From: Paenibacillus sp. PAMC 26794 | Lineage (GTDB): Bacteria > Bacillota > Bacilli > Paenibacillales > Paenibacillaceae | Assembly (NCBI RefSeq): GCF_000316035.1 | Contig: NZ_ANHX01000041.1 | Span: 106,657 to 170,656 of the forward strand | Reading direction: 5' to 3' | Length of the DNA: 64,000 nt | Shown: positions 1-8,862 of the stretch, piece after piece | How positions within the stretch are numbered: position 1 is the stretch's first letter | Layout: each line of letters opens with the position of its first letter | Program-made: the position numbers and the translations under genes | Notes under the pieces: generated by a model | Seen by the model: the letters and a program-made list of their open reading frames with translations, nothing else | Told to the model about the DNA's origin: nothing | Databases searched by the model: none

Positions 1-730
1 CCTTCTCCTCGCCTCTAATCCACCCTGGCACTTCCACATATTCTGTGATGCCGTAACGCTCAACCAGTGCCCGAACTTCATTAACTTCCCCATCGCCAGC
101 AAGTGTGAAGACCGCTTCGACCCCGCGATGCTTCAATAGTTGAATAGCTAGCAGGAGATCATACACGCCTTTTCTCTTACCAAGCCGGCCCATGAACAAG
201 CAACGTGGAACCTGACGCTCTTCCCTAATCGGAGGTTCTTTAATGAATACGCCATTGTAGAGCACTTCGATTTTGGATTCGGGGACGATTTGGGAAAAAA
301 AGCTCTTCCATGTATACGATAGTACAATTAATTTATCCACTTGATTCAAGACGTACTTGCATAGCTTCTGTTGCAAGGGATGCCGATGATAGAACACATC
401 GAAACTGGAAGCATGGATATGCACAATCACTGGCACTCTGAATATTTTGCGGCCAACGAGAATGAACAACGCTTTACGGTAAAAGCTCCCGTTGTAAGAC
501 ATATGAATATGAATCATATCGGGTTTGAATGTCACGAGCTTCACGAGAAATTGAAGAAACCCTTTGATGAAGATGAATAGTCGTGCGAGCACACTACCCG
601 TAATGTAGGTTTCAATCCGCTGTAAATGGTACTGCTCGGCGATCAATGAATTTTCGATATTCACAATGACACTCACAATTCCGCCCATGTCCTTCGTAGA
701 AGAACCGATGACCAACACCTTAGGTTTCAT
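1..730 (-). CDS. GT4-family glycosyltransferase, 3' end cut by window edge
   Basis: I translated this by hand from the ATG at 728-730; the reading frame stays open to base 1, giving about 243 residues of the N-terminal part. It begins MKPKVLVIGSSTKDMGGIVS, the N-terminal nucleotide-fold start of GT-B enzymes, and later shows YNGVF and FMGRLGKRKGVYDLL, typical of the family 4 (RfaG/EpsD-like) second domain. The expected role is transfer of a sugar from a nucleotide-sugar to the lipid-linked exopolysaccharide repeat unit at the cytoplasmic membrane face. It is the last gene visible in the exopolysaccharide operon, 37 bp after the Alg13-like gene. The C-terminus is outside the window, so the donor sugar cannot be guessed. 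Confidence 0.85.
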   Translation of the reverse strand, partial: MKPKVLVIGSSTKDMGGIVSVIVNIENSLIAEQYHLQRIETYITGSVLARLFIFIKGFLQFLVKLVTFKPDMIHIHMSYNGSFYRKALFILVGRKIFRVPVIVHIHASSFDVFYHRHPLQQKLCKYVLNQVDKLIVLSYTWKSFFSQIVPESKIEVLYNGVFIKEPPIREERQVPRCLFMGRLGKRKGVYDLLLAIQLLKHRGVEAVFTLAGDGEVNEVRALVERYGITEYVEVPGWIRGEEK

Positions 731-767
731 TATTCCACTCCTTTTGAATCGTAAAGAACCCATCTCA

Positions 768-1247
768 TCAAAGAGAATCAATGTAACCCTTAATGGAGGA
801 GATCAACTGCGAGTTACTTTTCACATAGGGTTTGAAATCGAGTTTATCCATATTGGATATTAATGCGTAGAGTTCATCCTCGTTCTGAGCCACCGAAATA
901 TACCCTTTATCTTGAAACACCTTCGCGATCTCCAGTTGATGATTATCCACATGCTCCCCCTGATCCTTCCGTCTGGGCATCACGATTACCTTTTTGTTCA
1001 TCTGTAGTGCACTGGTAATCACGCCTACTCCCGCATGGGACAGGACAAAGTCACTGTTCGCAATATGGTCATTCATCTCTTCCTGATTAAAAAAAGGCTT
1101 TTGTTGATAATGAAGCGGCTTATATTCACTGTAACCGGATTGCACAAGCACCTCCGAAGGCATCTGCCCTTCCTGGATGAGATGATCGACGGCTTTCAAA
1201 AGTCGGTTAAACTGGAATCGCTGTGTTCCAAGCACGACAAAAATCAA
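768..1247 (-). CDS. Alg13/PssE-like catalytic subunit of a split glycosyltransferase
   Basis: A 159-residue protein beginning MIFVVLGTQRFQFNRLL, the GT28 C-terminal-domain start shared by Alg13, PssE and Cps14G. LSHAGVGVITSAL (around residues 70-82) is the family's nucleotide-sugar-binding segment, followed by a VMPRRKDQGEHVDNHQ loop. Such proteins carry the catalytic half of a two-part enzyme and need a membrane-anchored Alg14-like partner. That partner is encoded directly upstream and overlaps by 4 bases (ATGA), which implies translational coupling and a complex. The expected role is adding the second sugar of the repeat unit; the sugar itself cannot be read from sequence. Confidence 0.88.
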   Translation of the reverse strand: MIFVVLGTQRFQFNRLLKAVDHLIQEGQMPSEVLVQSGYSEYKPLHYQQKPFFNQEEMNDHIANSDFVLSHAGVGVITSALQMNKKVIVMPRRKDQGEHVDNHQLEIAKVFQDKGYISVAQNEDELYALISNMDKLDFKPYVKSNSQLISSIKGYIDSL

Positions 1248-1702
1248 AATAATGCCCCCCTATACTTCGCCTTCGGATAAGCCTCTTGAAGTGTCTCCCA
1301 TTGGATATAAAATTCATCGGCAAACTTGTAAATCATTCTCCCCGTCAGGGTCGGAGAATATATTTTGGCGTAACTCTCCACATAAACAAGCTTGGCTCCC
1401 ATCAATTTTCCAAGTAAGCACAAGGGATATACCGCTCCCGCTCCAGTGGTGATCAGAACTTTCGGGCGTTCTTTCAGCAGAATGAACATCGAAGCTATGA
1501 CATTGCGCAGCACAATAAACAGGAACAGGATATTCTTTCGCTCTTGCTGAGACAGGAAATAGGTTCGAGTGGACAGATTCAGTTTGCTGCTCGCTTCGCT
1601 TTTTTCCGTTACCAAAAAGTAATCATGCTCTTCCACCGCAGGAATCAGGTTTAATAATTGATTCAGATGGCCTCCTGTGGAACTCACTAGACAGACTTTC
1701 AT
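1244..1702 (-). CDS. Alg14/PssD-like membrane-anchor subunit of a split glycosyltransferase
   Basis: A 152-residue protein starting MKVCLVSSTGGHLNQLL, matching the Alg14/PssD/Cps14F start with its SxGGHL motif. A hydrophobic stretch around residues 59-75 (ILFLFIVLRNVIASMFIL) could act as the membrane association segment, and GAGAVYPLCLLGKLMGAKLVYVES is the family core. Alg14-type proteins hold the catalytic Alg13-type partner at the membrane. Its start overlaps the stop of the polymerase gene by 4 bases and its stop overlaps the Alg13-like start by 4 bases, so the three genes are translationally coupled. Confidence 0.87.
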   Translation of the reverse strand: MKVCLVSSTGGHLNQLLNLIPAVEEHDYFLVTEKSEASSKLNLSTRTYFLSQQERKNILFLFIVLRNVIASMFILLKERPKVLITTGAGAVYPLCLLGKLMGAKLVYVESYAKIYSPTLTGRMIYKFADEFYIQWETLQEAYPKAKYRGALF

Positions 1703-3045
1703 TGCACGATCTCCTTTCGAGGGAGAAACTCCTGAGTTTTTTCAGGGACAACGTGTTTCTCATCACTGATCTGATATAACGCATTAAGATACACACAAAA
1801 AGGAGCAATTAAATGAATGGTGGATAATGTATTGTCGACAAAAGAGTAAATGGAGAATCCAACAATCATGCCAACAAAATAAGGTTTCACGAGACGATTT
1901 AACTTGCTATACACCTTTTTGTATACGAATAATAAGGCTCCAAAAATCAGCAAGGCCCCCACTAGTCCCCCATCATAATAAAAGCGGATGTATTCATTAT
2001 GGGGAACGGTAAAGCCTGAAAAGATACTGCCATCATTGGCAACCAACGAAGAACCCAGTCCCTGACCAAAAATGGGGTAGTCATTCGCTTTTTTGATAAA
2101 GAAGGCCCACGCGGAGTCTCTACCTGATAATCCCTTGCTCTCCTGCCTCAATTCATAATTATCCCACTGTAAAAAAACCATCACGGAGACGGCTGCCATA
2201 AACAATACAACAGGAAGAAGAGCACTCGTTCTGCCCTTCACAAATTTCCTTACATGGTCAAATAAATACATGCACACGATGGGAATCAGCGCAAGTAAGG
2301 GCCCGCGAGTCCCCGTCTGAATCAAAATAATAAAATGGGTTAGTGTAAGTGCATAATTCAAAATCACCTGATTTTTGTATCGAATCTCCATCAGACAGAC
2401 ACAGATCGAAATAAAACAAAGCATCCCCAAATGCGCTGCAATATTAGCTCCCTGTAAGCGACTGACGCCTGTACCCTCCAGATTGGTGATGGACAACATG
2501 CCCATTTGCTGCAGGATGAGACCGCCAATCAAACTAAACACCGGAAGCCAGGCGAGGACTCTGATGATCCCTTTGCTAACTTCCTTCGGAAAATTCACCA
2601 TAAGTAACAGGAAGGGAACCACTAATCCCAAAAAAGCTTTAAAGGGATCGAGTGGGCTCATCTTGCTTGGCATGACAGATAAAAAGTAACTCTGAACAAA
2701 GAGATAACCTACCGCCAAAGCTGGATAAATAAATTGTTTCTTCAATCCATACCTCAAAAAAATAGGAAGTATGAAAAACAGGATCAGCAACTTGTAAAAG
2801 GAAGAAGCGTCAAAACCCATCATTTGCATTCTGAAGATTTTGTCCATCGATAGCGAGAACGTACCGATCACAATCATATAGACCCAACTTGGATGTTTCA
2901 TGTAAACCCCAAACAGAATCAGTAGTACCAATGCCATGATCGAAATGACGGGTAAGTATACTGCCATGCCAATAATGATCAATGAGGAAAGAATGATGTA
3001 TAACGTATTCCCTCTAGAAGAAGCAAAATAGTCTGTTTTTTGCAT
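1699..3045 (-). CDS. Wzy/O-antigen-ligase-family polysaccharide polymerase
   Basis: A 448-residue, very hydrophobic protein with about ten to twelve predicted membrane segments. It has a large loop in the C-terminal half containing FGQGLGSS and PHNEYIRFYYDGG, the signature region of the Wzy_C/O-antigen ligase family. In this operon it most likely polymerises flipped repeat units outside the membrane; no Wzx flippase is seen before the window edge. A GGTGG ribosome site lies ten bases before the ATG. These proteins diverge quickly, so the ligase-versus-polymerase choice rests on context. Confidence 0.82.
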   Translation of the reverse strand: MQKTDYFASSRGNTLYIILSSLIIIGMAVYLPVISIMALVLLILFGVYMKHPSWVYMIVIGTFSLSMDKIFRMQMMGFDASSFYKLLILFFILPIFLRYGLKKQFIYPALAVGYLFVQSYFLSVMPSKMSPLDPFKAFLGLVVPFLLLMVNFPKEVSKGIIRVLAWLPVFSLIGGLILQQMGMLSITNLEGTGVSRLQGANIAAHLGMLCFISICVCLMEIRYKNQVILNYALTLTHFIILIQTGTRGPLLALIPIVCMYLFDHVRKFVKGRTSALLPVVLFMAAVSVMVFLQWDNYELRQESKGLSGRDSAWAFFIKKANDYPIFGQGLGSSLVANDGSIFSGFTVPHNEYIRFYYDGGLVGALLIFGALLFVYKKVYSKLNRLVKPYFVGMIVGFSIYSFVDNTLSTIHLIAPFCVYLNALYQISDEKHVVPEKTQEFLPRKEIVQ

Positions 3046-3079
3046 ATCTGCTATGCCACCTCAAAGCCAGAATCGTGTT

Positions 3080-3778
3080 TCAAAACGCATCCTTCGAACC
3101 TACCAGCACCTTGAACGTTCTGAAGATAATTTTGATATCCACCATCATGCTGCGCTCACGGGCATACGTCAGATCCAACTCTACCATTTCTTCAAAACCA
3201 ACACTGTTTCGACCGCTGACTTGCCATAATCCCGTACATCCCGGGATCATCTGAAGACGTTGTCTGTCATAGGAAGTGTAGTTCTTCACTTCTCTGGGCA
3301 GAGCAGGTCTGGGTCCAACGAGACTCATCTCTCCTCTGAACACGTTCCACAACTGTGGCAGCTCATCCAGACTGGTTTTCCGAATGAACTTGCCAATCCG
3401 GGTAATGCGGGGATCATTTTTCATTTTGAACATATTCCCGTTCACTTCATTCTGATTAATCAGCTGTTCCAGCAGATCTTCAGCATTCGCAACCATGGAC
3501 CTGAATTTGTACATATGAAACTCTTTCCCATCCTGTCCTACCCGTACCTGACGAAAAAAAACAGACCCCTGCGGGGCCTCGATTTTGATCAGTATTCCGA
3601 TGACCGCAAACAAAGGGCACAAAATGATCAAACCTATGAAAGAACCCAGCAAATCGAGCATTCTTTTCATAAATAGATACACTTTATCCGCATTTTGTCC
3701 TGACATCGTTGATGCGTTGTACCCCAGACTTGGGTCCATAACAATCTCCGCTTCCTTCGTTCGGGGAGATGGACTCAT
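3080..3778 (-). CDS. Undecaprenyl-phosphate sugar-phosphate transferase (initiating enzyme)
   Basis: A 232-residue bacterial sugar transferase (PF02397 type). A single membrane hairpin around residues 34-62 ([18 protein letters not shown]) precedes the cytosolic domain. Recognisable motifs are [39 protein letters not shown] and [11 protein letters not shown]. It is the short form without the multi-spanning N-terminus of WbaP. It loads the first sugar-1-phosphate onto undecaprenyl phosphate and so starts the repeat unit. The start codon overlaps the galU stop by 4 bases (ATGA), consistent with coupled translation. The sugar is uncertain. Confidence 0.9.
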   Translation of the reverse strand: MSPSPRTKEAEIVMDPSLGYNASTMSGQNADKVYLFMKRMLDLLGSFIGLIILCPLFAVIGILIKIEAPQGSVFFRQVRVGQDGKEFHMYKFRSMVANAEDLLEQLINQNEVNGNMFKMKNDPRITRIGKFIRKTSLDELPQLWNVFRGEMSLVGPRPALPREVKNYTSYDRQRLQMIPGCTGLWQVSGRNSVGFEEMVELDLTYARERSMMVDIKIIFRTFKVLVGSKDAF

Positions 3779-4677
3779 TCAAACTCCCCCCCGGCTGCAT
3801 GTTCTACCGACTCTTTATCCAGAATCCGTTGCAGAGCTTGCAGCATTGGAATTCTAAGTTCCTGTTTTTGCAGAGCGAAGTCGATGGTCGTCAAAATGAA
3901 TCCCAGTTTCTCGCCCACGTCATAACGTACTCCCTCGAAATCGTAAGCATACACTCCTTGTGTCTCATTTAAACGCTGAATCGCATCTGTTAATTGAATC
4001 TCTCCCCCTTGACCAATCTCTTGTTGCTCCAGATGTTCGAAAATCTCTGGACTCAGTACGTATCTCCCCATAATCGCCAGGTTGGAAGGCGCTGTGCCTT
4101 GGGCAGGTTTCTCTACGAACCTGAGAACCTCTGTCAAACGGCCATCCGATTGAAGCGGGTCCACAATGCCGTATCTGTCTGTTTGTTCAGCAAGTACGGT
4201 TTGTACGCCAACAATGGAATGTTGAACCTGATCATATTGATCAATCAATTGTTTGGTGCATGGCACTTCCGATACGACGATGTCATCTCCGAGCAACACG
4301 GCAAATGGTTCGTCACCGATAAAGTTACGTGCACACCAGACAGCATGACCAAGTCCTTTGGCCTCTTTTTGTCTTATGTAGTGGATATCCACATTAGAGG
4401 ATTTGCGAACCTCTTCAAGCAGGCCCAGCTTCCCTTTTTCCAGCAAGTTATGTTCTAATTCAAAAGCGTTGTCGAAATGATCTTCAATTGCCCGCTTCCC
4501 TTTACCAGTTACGATGATGATGTCTTCGATTCCAGAGGCAATGGCTTCCTCAACGATATACTGTATAGTTGGTTTGTCCACAATAGGGAGCATTTCTTTG
4601 GGCATCGCTTTTGTGGCTGGCAAAAATCGTGTACCTAGTCCAGCTGCAGGAATGATTGCTTTTCTTACTTTTTTCAT
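3775..4677 (-). CDS. galU: UTP--glucose-1-phosphate uridylyltransferase
   Basis: Makes UDP-glucose from UTP and glucose-1-phosphate, the activated precursor for the glycosyltransferases here and for glycolipids. The N-terminus [20 protein letters not shown] carries the GxGTRxLPxTK nucleotide-binding signature, followed by [18 protein letters not shown] and FVEKP. A longer frame begins at an in-frame GTG at 4686, but I chose the ATG at 4675-4677. It gives the conserved [13 protein letters not shown] start, has AGGGTGG five bases upstream, and yields 300 residues, close to the family's roughly 290-300. It follows the structured intergenic region and overlaps the sugar-transferase gene. Confidence 0.95.
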   Translation of the reverse strand: MKKVRKAIIPAAGLGTRFLPATKAMPKEMLPIVDKPTIQYIVEEAIASGIEDIIIVTGKGKRAIEDHFDNAFELEHNLLEKGKLGLLEEVRKSSNVDIHYIRQKEAKGLGHAVWCARNFIGDEPFAVLLGDDIVVSEVPCTKQLIDQYDQVQHSIVGVQTVLAEQTDRYGIVDPLQSDGRLTEVLRFVEKPAQGTAPSNLAIMGRYVLSPEIFEHLEQQEIGQGGEIQLTDAIQRLNETQGVYAYDFEGVRYDVGEKLGFILTTIDFALQKQELRIPMLQALQRILDKESVEHAAGGEFE

Positions 4678-4689
4678 AAATACCACCCT

Positions 4690-4850
4690 ATCCTCTTTTT
4701 TTTTTAGTTTGATAAAAGTTGAACCAGGGCATCTAACCCGTCCTCACGTCATACCTTCGACGATTAACGTCTAAGGTTCATTGAACCCACAGCATGACCG
4801 AGTGCCTACAGTGATAAAGGTGCAGTAGACATTACCTGTTTATTTGGGAG
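4690..4850 (-). ncRNA. Candidate eps-associated (EAR/epsC-type) leader RNA
   Basis: The 188 bp between the BY-kinase stop and galU contain no gene but several nested inverted repeats. Read on the minus strand these are GGTTCA-a-TGAACC, CCTTAGACG-ttaat-CGTCGAAGG and GGG-TTAGATG-CCC followed by GGTTCA, then a run of ten A's before the galU ribosome site. In Bacillus the EAR element lies just after the kinase gene epsB and lets RNA polymerase read through terminators in the long eps operon. Here the position is the same. I cannot fold it or compare it with the Rfam model, so the assignment is by position and hairpin content only. Confidence 0.4.
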
Positions 4851-4865
4851 CATTGGATGGAAGGT

Positions 4866-5543
4866 TTACTTCTCTCCGTAGCCCACCGGAACTGCAACGT
4901 TTTTGATATTGTTCAGGATTGCGCCCAGGATTCGTGCATTCACATGCTCCAGAGCAGCCTTGGTCTTCTTCACCAGTTCCTTCTTGACCTTGCCCGAGTT
5001 CACAACCAGCAGCACACCATCACACAGCGAACTCACAATGAGTGCATCCGTTACTGCGAGCACCGGCGGTGTATCAAACATGATGACATCATATTGATCC
5101 TCTAACTTCTCAATCAGCCTTTTCATCCGGTTGGAACCGATCATCTCGGAAGGGTTCGGCGGAATTGGGCCAGAAGTGAACAATTGGAGGTTGTCGATAT
5201 AACTCTCTCTAAGCACTTCTTCCACACTGTACTGATTAGACAGCACACTACTAAGACCGATATGATTGGGTACGGAAAACACCTGGTGCAAGGAAGGGTT
5301 ACGCAGATCCGCATCAATCAGCAGAACTTTTTTGCCTTCCTGGGCATAGGTTACCGCCAGATTGCTAATGGTTGTGGTCTTGCCTTCGCCGGATTCAGCG
5401 GAAGCCACCATGATTTTTTTGATATGACTGTCGATTGAGGAGAACTGGATGTTCGTCCGTAATTTACGGTATCCCTCCGAGATTTGAGATTTGGAGTTAA
5501 AATAGGTCACCAGACTGTTATTTTCATTGGTTTGCCGCGACAT
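4866..5543 (-). CDS. CpsD/CapB-type bacterial tyrosine kinase (BY-kinase)
   Basis: A 225-residue cytoplasmic P-loop kinase. It shows Walker A SAESGEGKTTTISNLA, Walker A' VLLIDADLRNPSLH and Walker B DVIMFDTPPV. These kinases autophosphorylate and control polymer length together with the Wzz-like activator encoded upstream. The longer start at 5552 leaves no spacer after the GTGGGGG ribosome site; the second ATG at 5543 is about nine bases from it and is preferred. The gene overlaps the Wzz-like gene by 20 bases. The C-terminus ends VPVGYGEK with only one tyrosine, whereas family members usually end in a cluster. Confidence 0.92.
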   Translation of the reverse strand: MSRQTNENNSLVTYFNSKSQISEGYRKLRTNIQFSSIDSHIKKIMVASAESGEGKTTTISNLAVTYAQEGKKVLLIDADLRNPSLHQVFSVPNHIGLSSVLSNQYSVEEVLRESYIDNLQLFTSGPIPPNPSEMIGSNRMKRLIEKLEDQYDVIMFDTPPVLAVTDALIVSSLCDGVLLVVNSGKVKKELVKKTKAALEHVNARILGAILNNIKNVAVPVGYGEK

Positions 5544-6279
5544 ATTTGCCATCCCCCACTTTCTGTTGAGATACGTAATTTTTCGTATTTTTCAGATCAT
5601 CTTTTTTCATTTTGGATATCACTGTAAGCACAGGCAGGCCAAGCTCTTTTTCAAGTTCAGTTTCGGATTTGAATGTGTCGTCCAGATAATCCAGCAGGAA
5701 TACGAGTGCAATCGCGAGCACAAGACCTGCGAACAGACTGACAATGATGCTTAATGTGGTTTTCATATTGATTGGAGATGCGTTACTATCCACTTTCGCT
5801 TCACTGAGGATAGCCACATTATCTATTTTCATGATTAGGGGGATTTGAGATTGGAACACGTTGGAGATGGCATTGACCGTTTTTGCGGCTTTTTCGTAGG
5901 TAGTCCCTTGTACAGTTATGCTCATCACTTGGGATTCGCTGGCTGTAGAGACGGAGGTGCTATTCATGAGCTGTGCAGAGGTTAAGCCTAGGTCCGGATA
6001 CGTGGTAGCGACTTTATCCATAATGGCAGAAGATTTAATAATTTCTCTGTATGAGTTAATGAGTTTGATATTGGTTTGGATCATGCTGAAGTCCATCATC
6101 GCCTGGCCTTGAACGTTAGAGGTCTGGTTCACGATCAGTTTGGAACTTGCCTCATAGATGGGCTGGGTGAAGAAAATGCTTTTGACCCCTGCACCCACAC
6201 CGGCTATCAAAGCAATTGCAACAATCAACCACAGTTTCTTTTGTAAGAGTCGAAAATATCCTTTCAGTTCCACTTTCAT
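5524..6279 (-). CDS. Wzz/CpsC-like chain-length regulator and kinase activator
   Basis: A 251-residue co-polymerase. There are two membrane segments: near residues 14-32 (KLWLIVAIALIAGVGAGVKS) and 175-197 (TLSIIVSLFAGLVLAIALVFLL). The extracellular domain between them starts with the Wzz motif YEASSKLIV and ends at the SPINMK region near TM2. The short cytoplasmic tail of such proteins activates the separate BY-kinase in Firmicutes, which is encoded immediately downstream with an overlapping start. Together they set polysaccharide chain length and export. Confidence 0.92.
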   Translation of the reverse strand: MKVELKGYFRLLQKKLWLIVAIALIAGVGAGVKSIFFTQPIYEASSKLIVNQTSNVQGQAMMDFSMIQTNIKLINSYREIIKSSAIMDKVATTYPDLGLTSAQLMNSTSVSTASESQVMSITVQGTTYEKAAKTVNAISNVFQSQIPLIMKIDNVAILSEAKVDSNASPINMKTTLSIIVSLFAGLVLAIALVFLLDYLDDTFKSETELEKELGLPVLTVISKMKKDDLKNTKNYVSQQKVGDGKYVAANQ

Positions 6280-6311
6280 TCCTCCTATACGTTGTGATCT
6301 ATCCTATGTAA

Positions 6312-7076
6312 CTACCAGATGGACAGTAGCCATTTGCGAGGTTTCCAGCGTTCTGTGACCAGACATGAATTCGATAGAATGTGCGACGCATTCTCTGCCA
6401 GCCTCTTAACGGCTTCAGCTCCAAATCGACGCTCGATGGCCCGCTCTCCTTCACTTATGGCAAATGTCCTTTTGCACGTATCATGTGCATCTGATGAAAT
6501 GAAATGAAACCCGTTTTCTTTGCAAAAATGAAAACACCACTGCCGAACTTTCCGTCCGAAAAGCCCAGTGAAAGATTGAGCAGTGAGCTGACATAGTCCG
6601 CCTTGACTCAAGTAATCAGCCAACAACTTTGGCTTCTTCAAAATGACACGATTGCGTTCCGGATGAGCAATAATAGGGGTAATTCCCGCTATTCGTAATT
6701 CATGCAGTATCCTGGGGAACTGTGAGGGAATATGACCAAAGGGCAGTTCCAGCAACATGTAACGACTTCCGGCGAGTGTGCAGCACTTTCCTGCATATAA
6801 GTCTCCAATCAGGTTGTCATGTACCCTGATCTCCTGTCCGGGACGGATCTCCAGGCGAATGTTGCGTTTGCGAAGTTCTGCATGAAGCAGGTTCACGGCC
6901 TGATTGACCACCATCGGTTCATTGTTGTATTGCCCGTTCAGGTGATGCGGAGTAGCAATAATGGAGGTAATTCCTGAGGCTACCGCCTTCTCAGCCATTG
7001 CAACGGACTGCTCCATTCGAACAGGACCATCATCCAGGCCGGATAATATGTGGCAGTGCATTTCAACCAGATTCAA
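6312..7076 (-). CDS. CpsB/CapC-type PHP protein-tyrosine phosphatase
   Basis: A 254-residue PHP-superfamily phosphatase of the YwqE/CpsB type, which dephosphorylates the BY-kinase and resets the polymerisation cycle. Metal-binding motifs are visible in order: MHCHILSGLDDGP at residues 6-18, ATPHHLNG near 41-48, HPERNR near 136-141 and SSDAHD near 194-199. It is the first recognisable gene of the exopolysaccharide operon, with a 32 bp gap to the Wzz-like gene. Length and motif spacing fit the family. Confidence 0.93.
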   Translation of the reverse strand: MNLVEMHCHILSGLDDGPVRMEQSVAMAEKAVASGITSIIATPHHLNGQYNNEPMVVNQAVNLLHAELRKRNIRLEIRPGQEIRVHDNLIGDLYAGKCCTLAGSRYMLLELPFGHIPSQFPRILHELRIAGITPIIAHPERNRVILKKPKLLADYLSQGGLCQLTAQSFTGLFGRKVRQWCFHFCKENGFHFISSDAHDTCKRTFAISEGERAIERRFGAEAVKRLAENASHILSNSCLVTERWKPRKWLLSIW

Positions 7077-7228
7077 ACTTCCTGAAATAGTATGAGCCCC
7101 CTTGCCCCTTTATTCATTGCGCAAATGCTTTTGGTGTTAAAGAACTAATGCATAACGCTATGAAATATAGTAAAATGGCGTTAAGTACATGTTTTGTTCA
7201 GAAAATGTTAAGAATCGACTTGGAAGAA

Positions 7229-7663
7229 TTATATGGTGAAATCAATGTAATGATAGGGTTCCTGCAGAGCCTTTTGTTCTGTTGCCTTTTCATACTGAAA
7301 ACGGGAAACTGCGGGAAACTGAACTTCAGTAAGCATTGTGTTTAACTGTCCAGTTATATATAGTTTCTGTTCGTGCTGAATATGCAAGTTTGAATGATAC
7401 ATTGTGAGCTCTCCGAAGGGCTGTTTCCATTGCAACCTTGCGTGAAGTCGTACACATACATGTTGATCTTCAACATCCAAACCAATGAGCATTTCTGATG
7501 ATACCGGCAAGTTCAGGTCGCTCAGGAAGGTGATTGCTTGAGTGTCCATTCCAAGTAACAGAACAGGGCGTCTTTTGCGGTCTACCATTTTCCCACGAAA
7601 CTCCTGAATGTACATATGGACATTTAATTTCATATCAGCCCATTCCTGAATTATTGAATACAT
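7229..7663 (-). CDS. Conserved hypothetical protein upstream of the eps operon
   Basis: A 144-residue soluble protein with no signal peptide or membrane segment; I do not recognise its family with confidence. The middle part (VCVRLHARLQWKQPFGE) looks beta-rich and faintly recalls PilZ-like barrels, but the RxxxR and D/NxSxxG motifs needed for c-di-GMP binding are absent, so I do not assign that. The ATG is preceded by AAAGGA with about seven bases spacing. It lies 152 bp upstream of the tyrosine phosphatase in the same orientation and may be the first gene of the operon. Confidence 0.6.
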   Translation of the reverse strand: MYSIIQEWADMKLNVHMYIQEFRGKMVDRKRRPVLLLGMDTQAITFLSDLNLPVSSEMLIGLDVEDQHVCVRLHARLQWKQPFGELTMYHSNLHIQHEQKLYITGQLNTMLTEVQFPAVSRFQYEKATEQKALQEPYHYIDFTI

Positions 7664-7764
7664 GGTTTCATTCCTTTAGAATGGATTAGCCTACATGGAC
7701 TGCCTCTACTTCCTTCTCACAGGTATATGGTCCAGGCAACCAGGAGATACTTAAAATATCCCAA

Positions 7765-7814
7765 ATGATACATTTTGTAACTCCATACGTCCAATTTACG
7801 ATACAATACGTATC
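7765..7814 (-). promoter_or_regulatory. Candidate eps-operon promoter with adjacent inverted repeat
   Basis: The 348 bp region 7664-8011 between two divergent genes has no ORF I can support. On the minus strand TTGGAC (7789-7794) and TATCAT (7765-7770), 18 bases apart, resemble a sigma-A promoter reading toward the hypothetical gene and the exopolysaccharide operon. Immediately upstream of the -35 lies GATAC-AATAC-GTATC (7800-7814), an inverted repeat that could bind the divergently encoded XRE regulator. Both points are pattern reading only. Confidence 0.35.
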
Positions 7815-8011
7815 ATGTCAAGCGGTATTTGGACATGGTTCTTTTGATTTACGACAATTTGAGATGTCCTTAGACAGACCTATTTACAAATGAAAATGGG
7901 TTAAAGGAAACACATGAGGATTCACTCTTTTGCAGGAAAGCTGCCCTGATCAAACACTTGGCTCAGGATTGTTTCAATATATATTTGATGTCGTTCAGGG
8001 GGAAATAGCTT

Positions 8012-8380
8012 ATGAGCTACGGAAATCGCATTGCTGAATTACGGGAACAGCGGGGACTTACTCAAGAAGAACTTGCGAGCTCCATTCATATTACCAGAGC
8101 TGCTCTCTCCCACTACGAGAAGAACCGTCGTAAACCGGATTTCGAAGTGTTAACGAGACTTGCTGACATCTTTGAGGTGTCTATTGATTATCTTATAGGA
8201 CGTACGAAGCAAAGCGATGTCGTGATGGATGAAGACGTACGTGAATTCGTTGATACCTTGGAGTTGTCGGATAAGGAAGTGTTGGAACGCTTCGATCTGA
8301 TGATTGATGGGAAGTCTTTAACAGAAGAAGAGGCACGTCGTTTTATTGCGTTTGTCCGAATGGAACGCAGCATGGACTAA
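8012..8380 (+). CDS. XRE-family helix-turn-helix regulator (SinR-like layout)
   Basis: A 122-residue DNA-binding protein. Residues 6-60 form a Cro/CI helix-turn-helix (RIAELREQRGLTQEELASSI, then HITRAALSHYEKNRRKPD and LTRLADIFEVSIDYLIGRT). The acidic C-terminal region (residues 70-122) probably mediates multimerisation or partner binding. It is divergent from the exopolysaccharide genes, an arrangement that suggests, but does not prove, that it controls them much as SinR controls eps in Bacillus. AGGGGGAAATAGCTT precedes the ATG. A strong terminator follows, so it is monocistronic. Confidence 0.9.
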   Translation: MSYGNRIAELREQRGLTQEELASSIHITRAALSHYEKNRRKPDFEVLTRLADIFEVSIDYLIGRTKQSDVVMDEDVREFVDTLELSDKEVLERFDLMIDGKSLTEEEARRFIAFVRMERSMD

Positions 8381-8391
8381 ACCCGAAAAGA

Positions 8392-8439
8392 GGACCCAGT
8401 TCCCGAGAGATAACATCTCTGGCTTCTGGGCTTTTTTTG
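8392..8439 (+). terminator. Rho-independent terminator after the XRE gene
   Basis: CCCAG...CTGGG encloses GAGAGAT-aac-ATCTCT and is followed by a run of seven T's, twelve bases after the XRE stop codon. Confidence 0.85.
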
Positions 8440-8477
8440 TGTCCTGATTCCCTTCCATACCATGGTTGTCTTTTGTG

Positions 8478-8633
8478 TCAAGGACGCTTGTTGTTGACGG
8501 AGGATACGAAATGGTTCCAACGCTCCGGGTCGATTCCGCATTGCAGTAAAACCTTCATGATGTCCATCTGGGTTGCTTCGACTTGTTTACCTGTCGGCCT
8601 ACGATCGTCCCTGTTTGGATGCTTCATATTCAT
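8478..8633 (-). CDS. Small protein of unknown function (51 residues)
   Basis: The longer frame from 8768 overlaps the gltB terminator, so I place the start at the ATG at 8631-8633. That start has GAGAGG eight bases upstream and gives the sequence beginning MNMKHPNRDDRRPTGKQ. The protein is hydrophilic, with no membrane segment, and contains QMDIMKVLLQCGIDPERW, a possible short helix. No family recognised. It lies between two terminators on the minus strand and is probably transcribed alone. Confidence 0.5.
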   Translation of the reverse strand: MNMKHPNRDDRRPTGKQVEATQMDIMKVLLQCGIDPERWNHFVSSVNNKRP

Positions 8634-8767
8634 TCCGCTAACCTCTCTTATCTTTATACTTTCCCTGCCCTCCAAAACTAGCCTTATTATACTTGAGAAT
8701 GTTCCTCGATGTTGTCGTCTCATGGCGATAACGTTTTTTGAAGGGGTTCTAATTTTGTCGAAAGCCA

Positions 8768-8813
8768 AATAGGAGCTATACGGTGCCAGAATGGCAACCC
8801 TATAGCTCCTATT
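8768..8813 (-). terminator. Terminator downstream of gltB
   Basis: AATAGGAGCTATA pairs perfectly with TATAGCTCCTATT around a smaller TGCC/GGCA stem, 50 bases after the gltB stop on the minus strand. The T-run is short, so terminator strength is uncertain. Confidence 0.65.
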
Positions 8814-8862
8814 ATTCTTAATACAACCTGTTCATGCAACTTATACTTGAACAAGGAAGGTA

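Noticed and set aside
7229..7663. PilZ (c-di-GMP receptor) assignment of the hypothetical eps-proximal protein
   Set aside because: The required RxxxR and D/NxSxxG motifs are missing.
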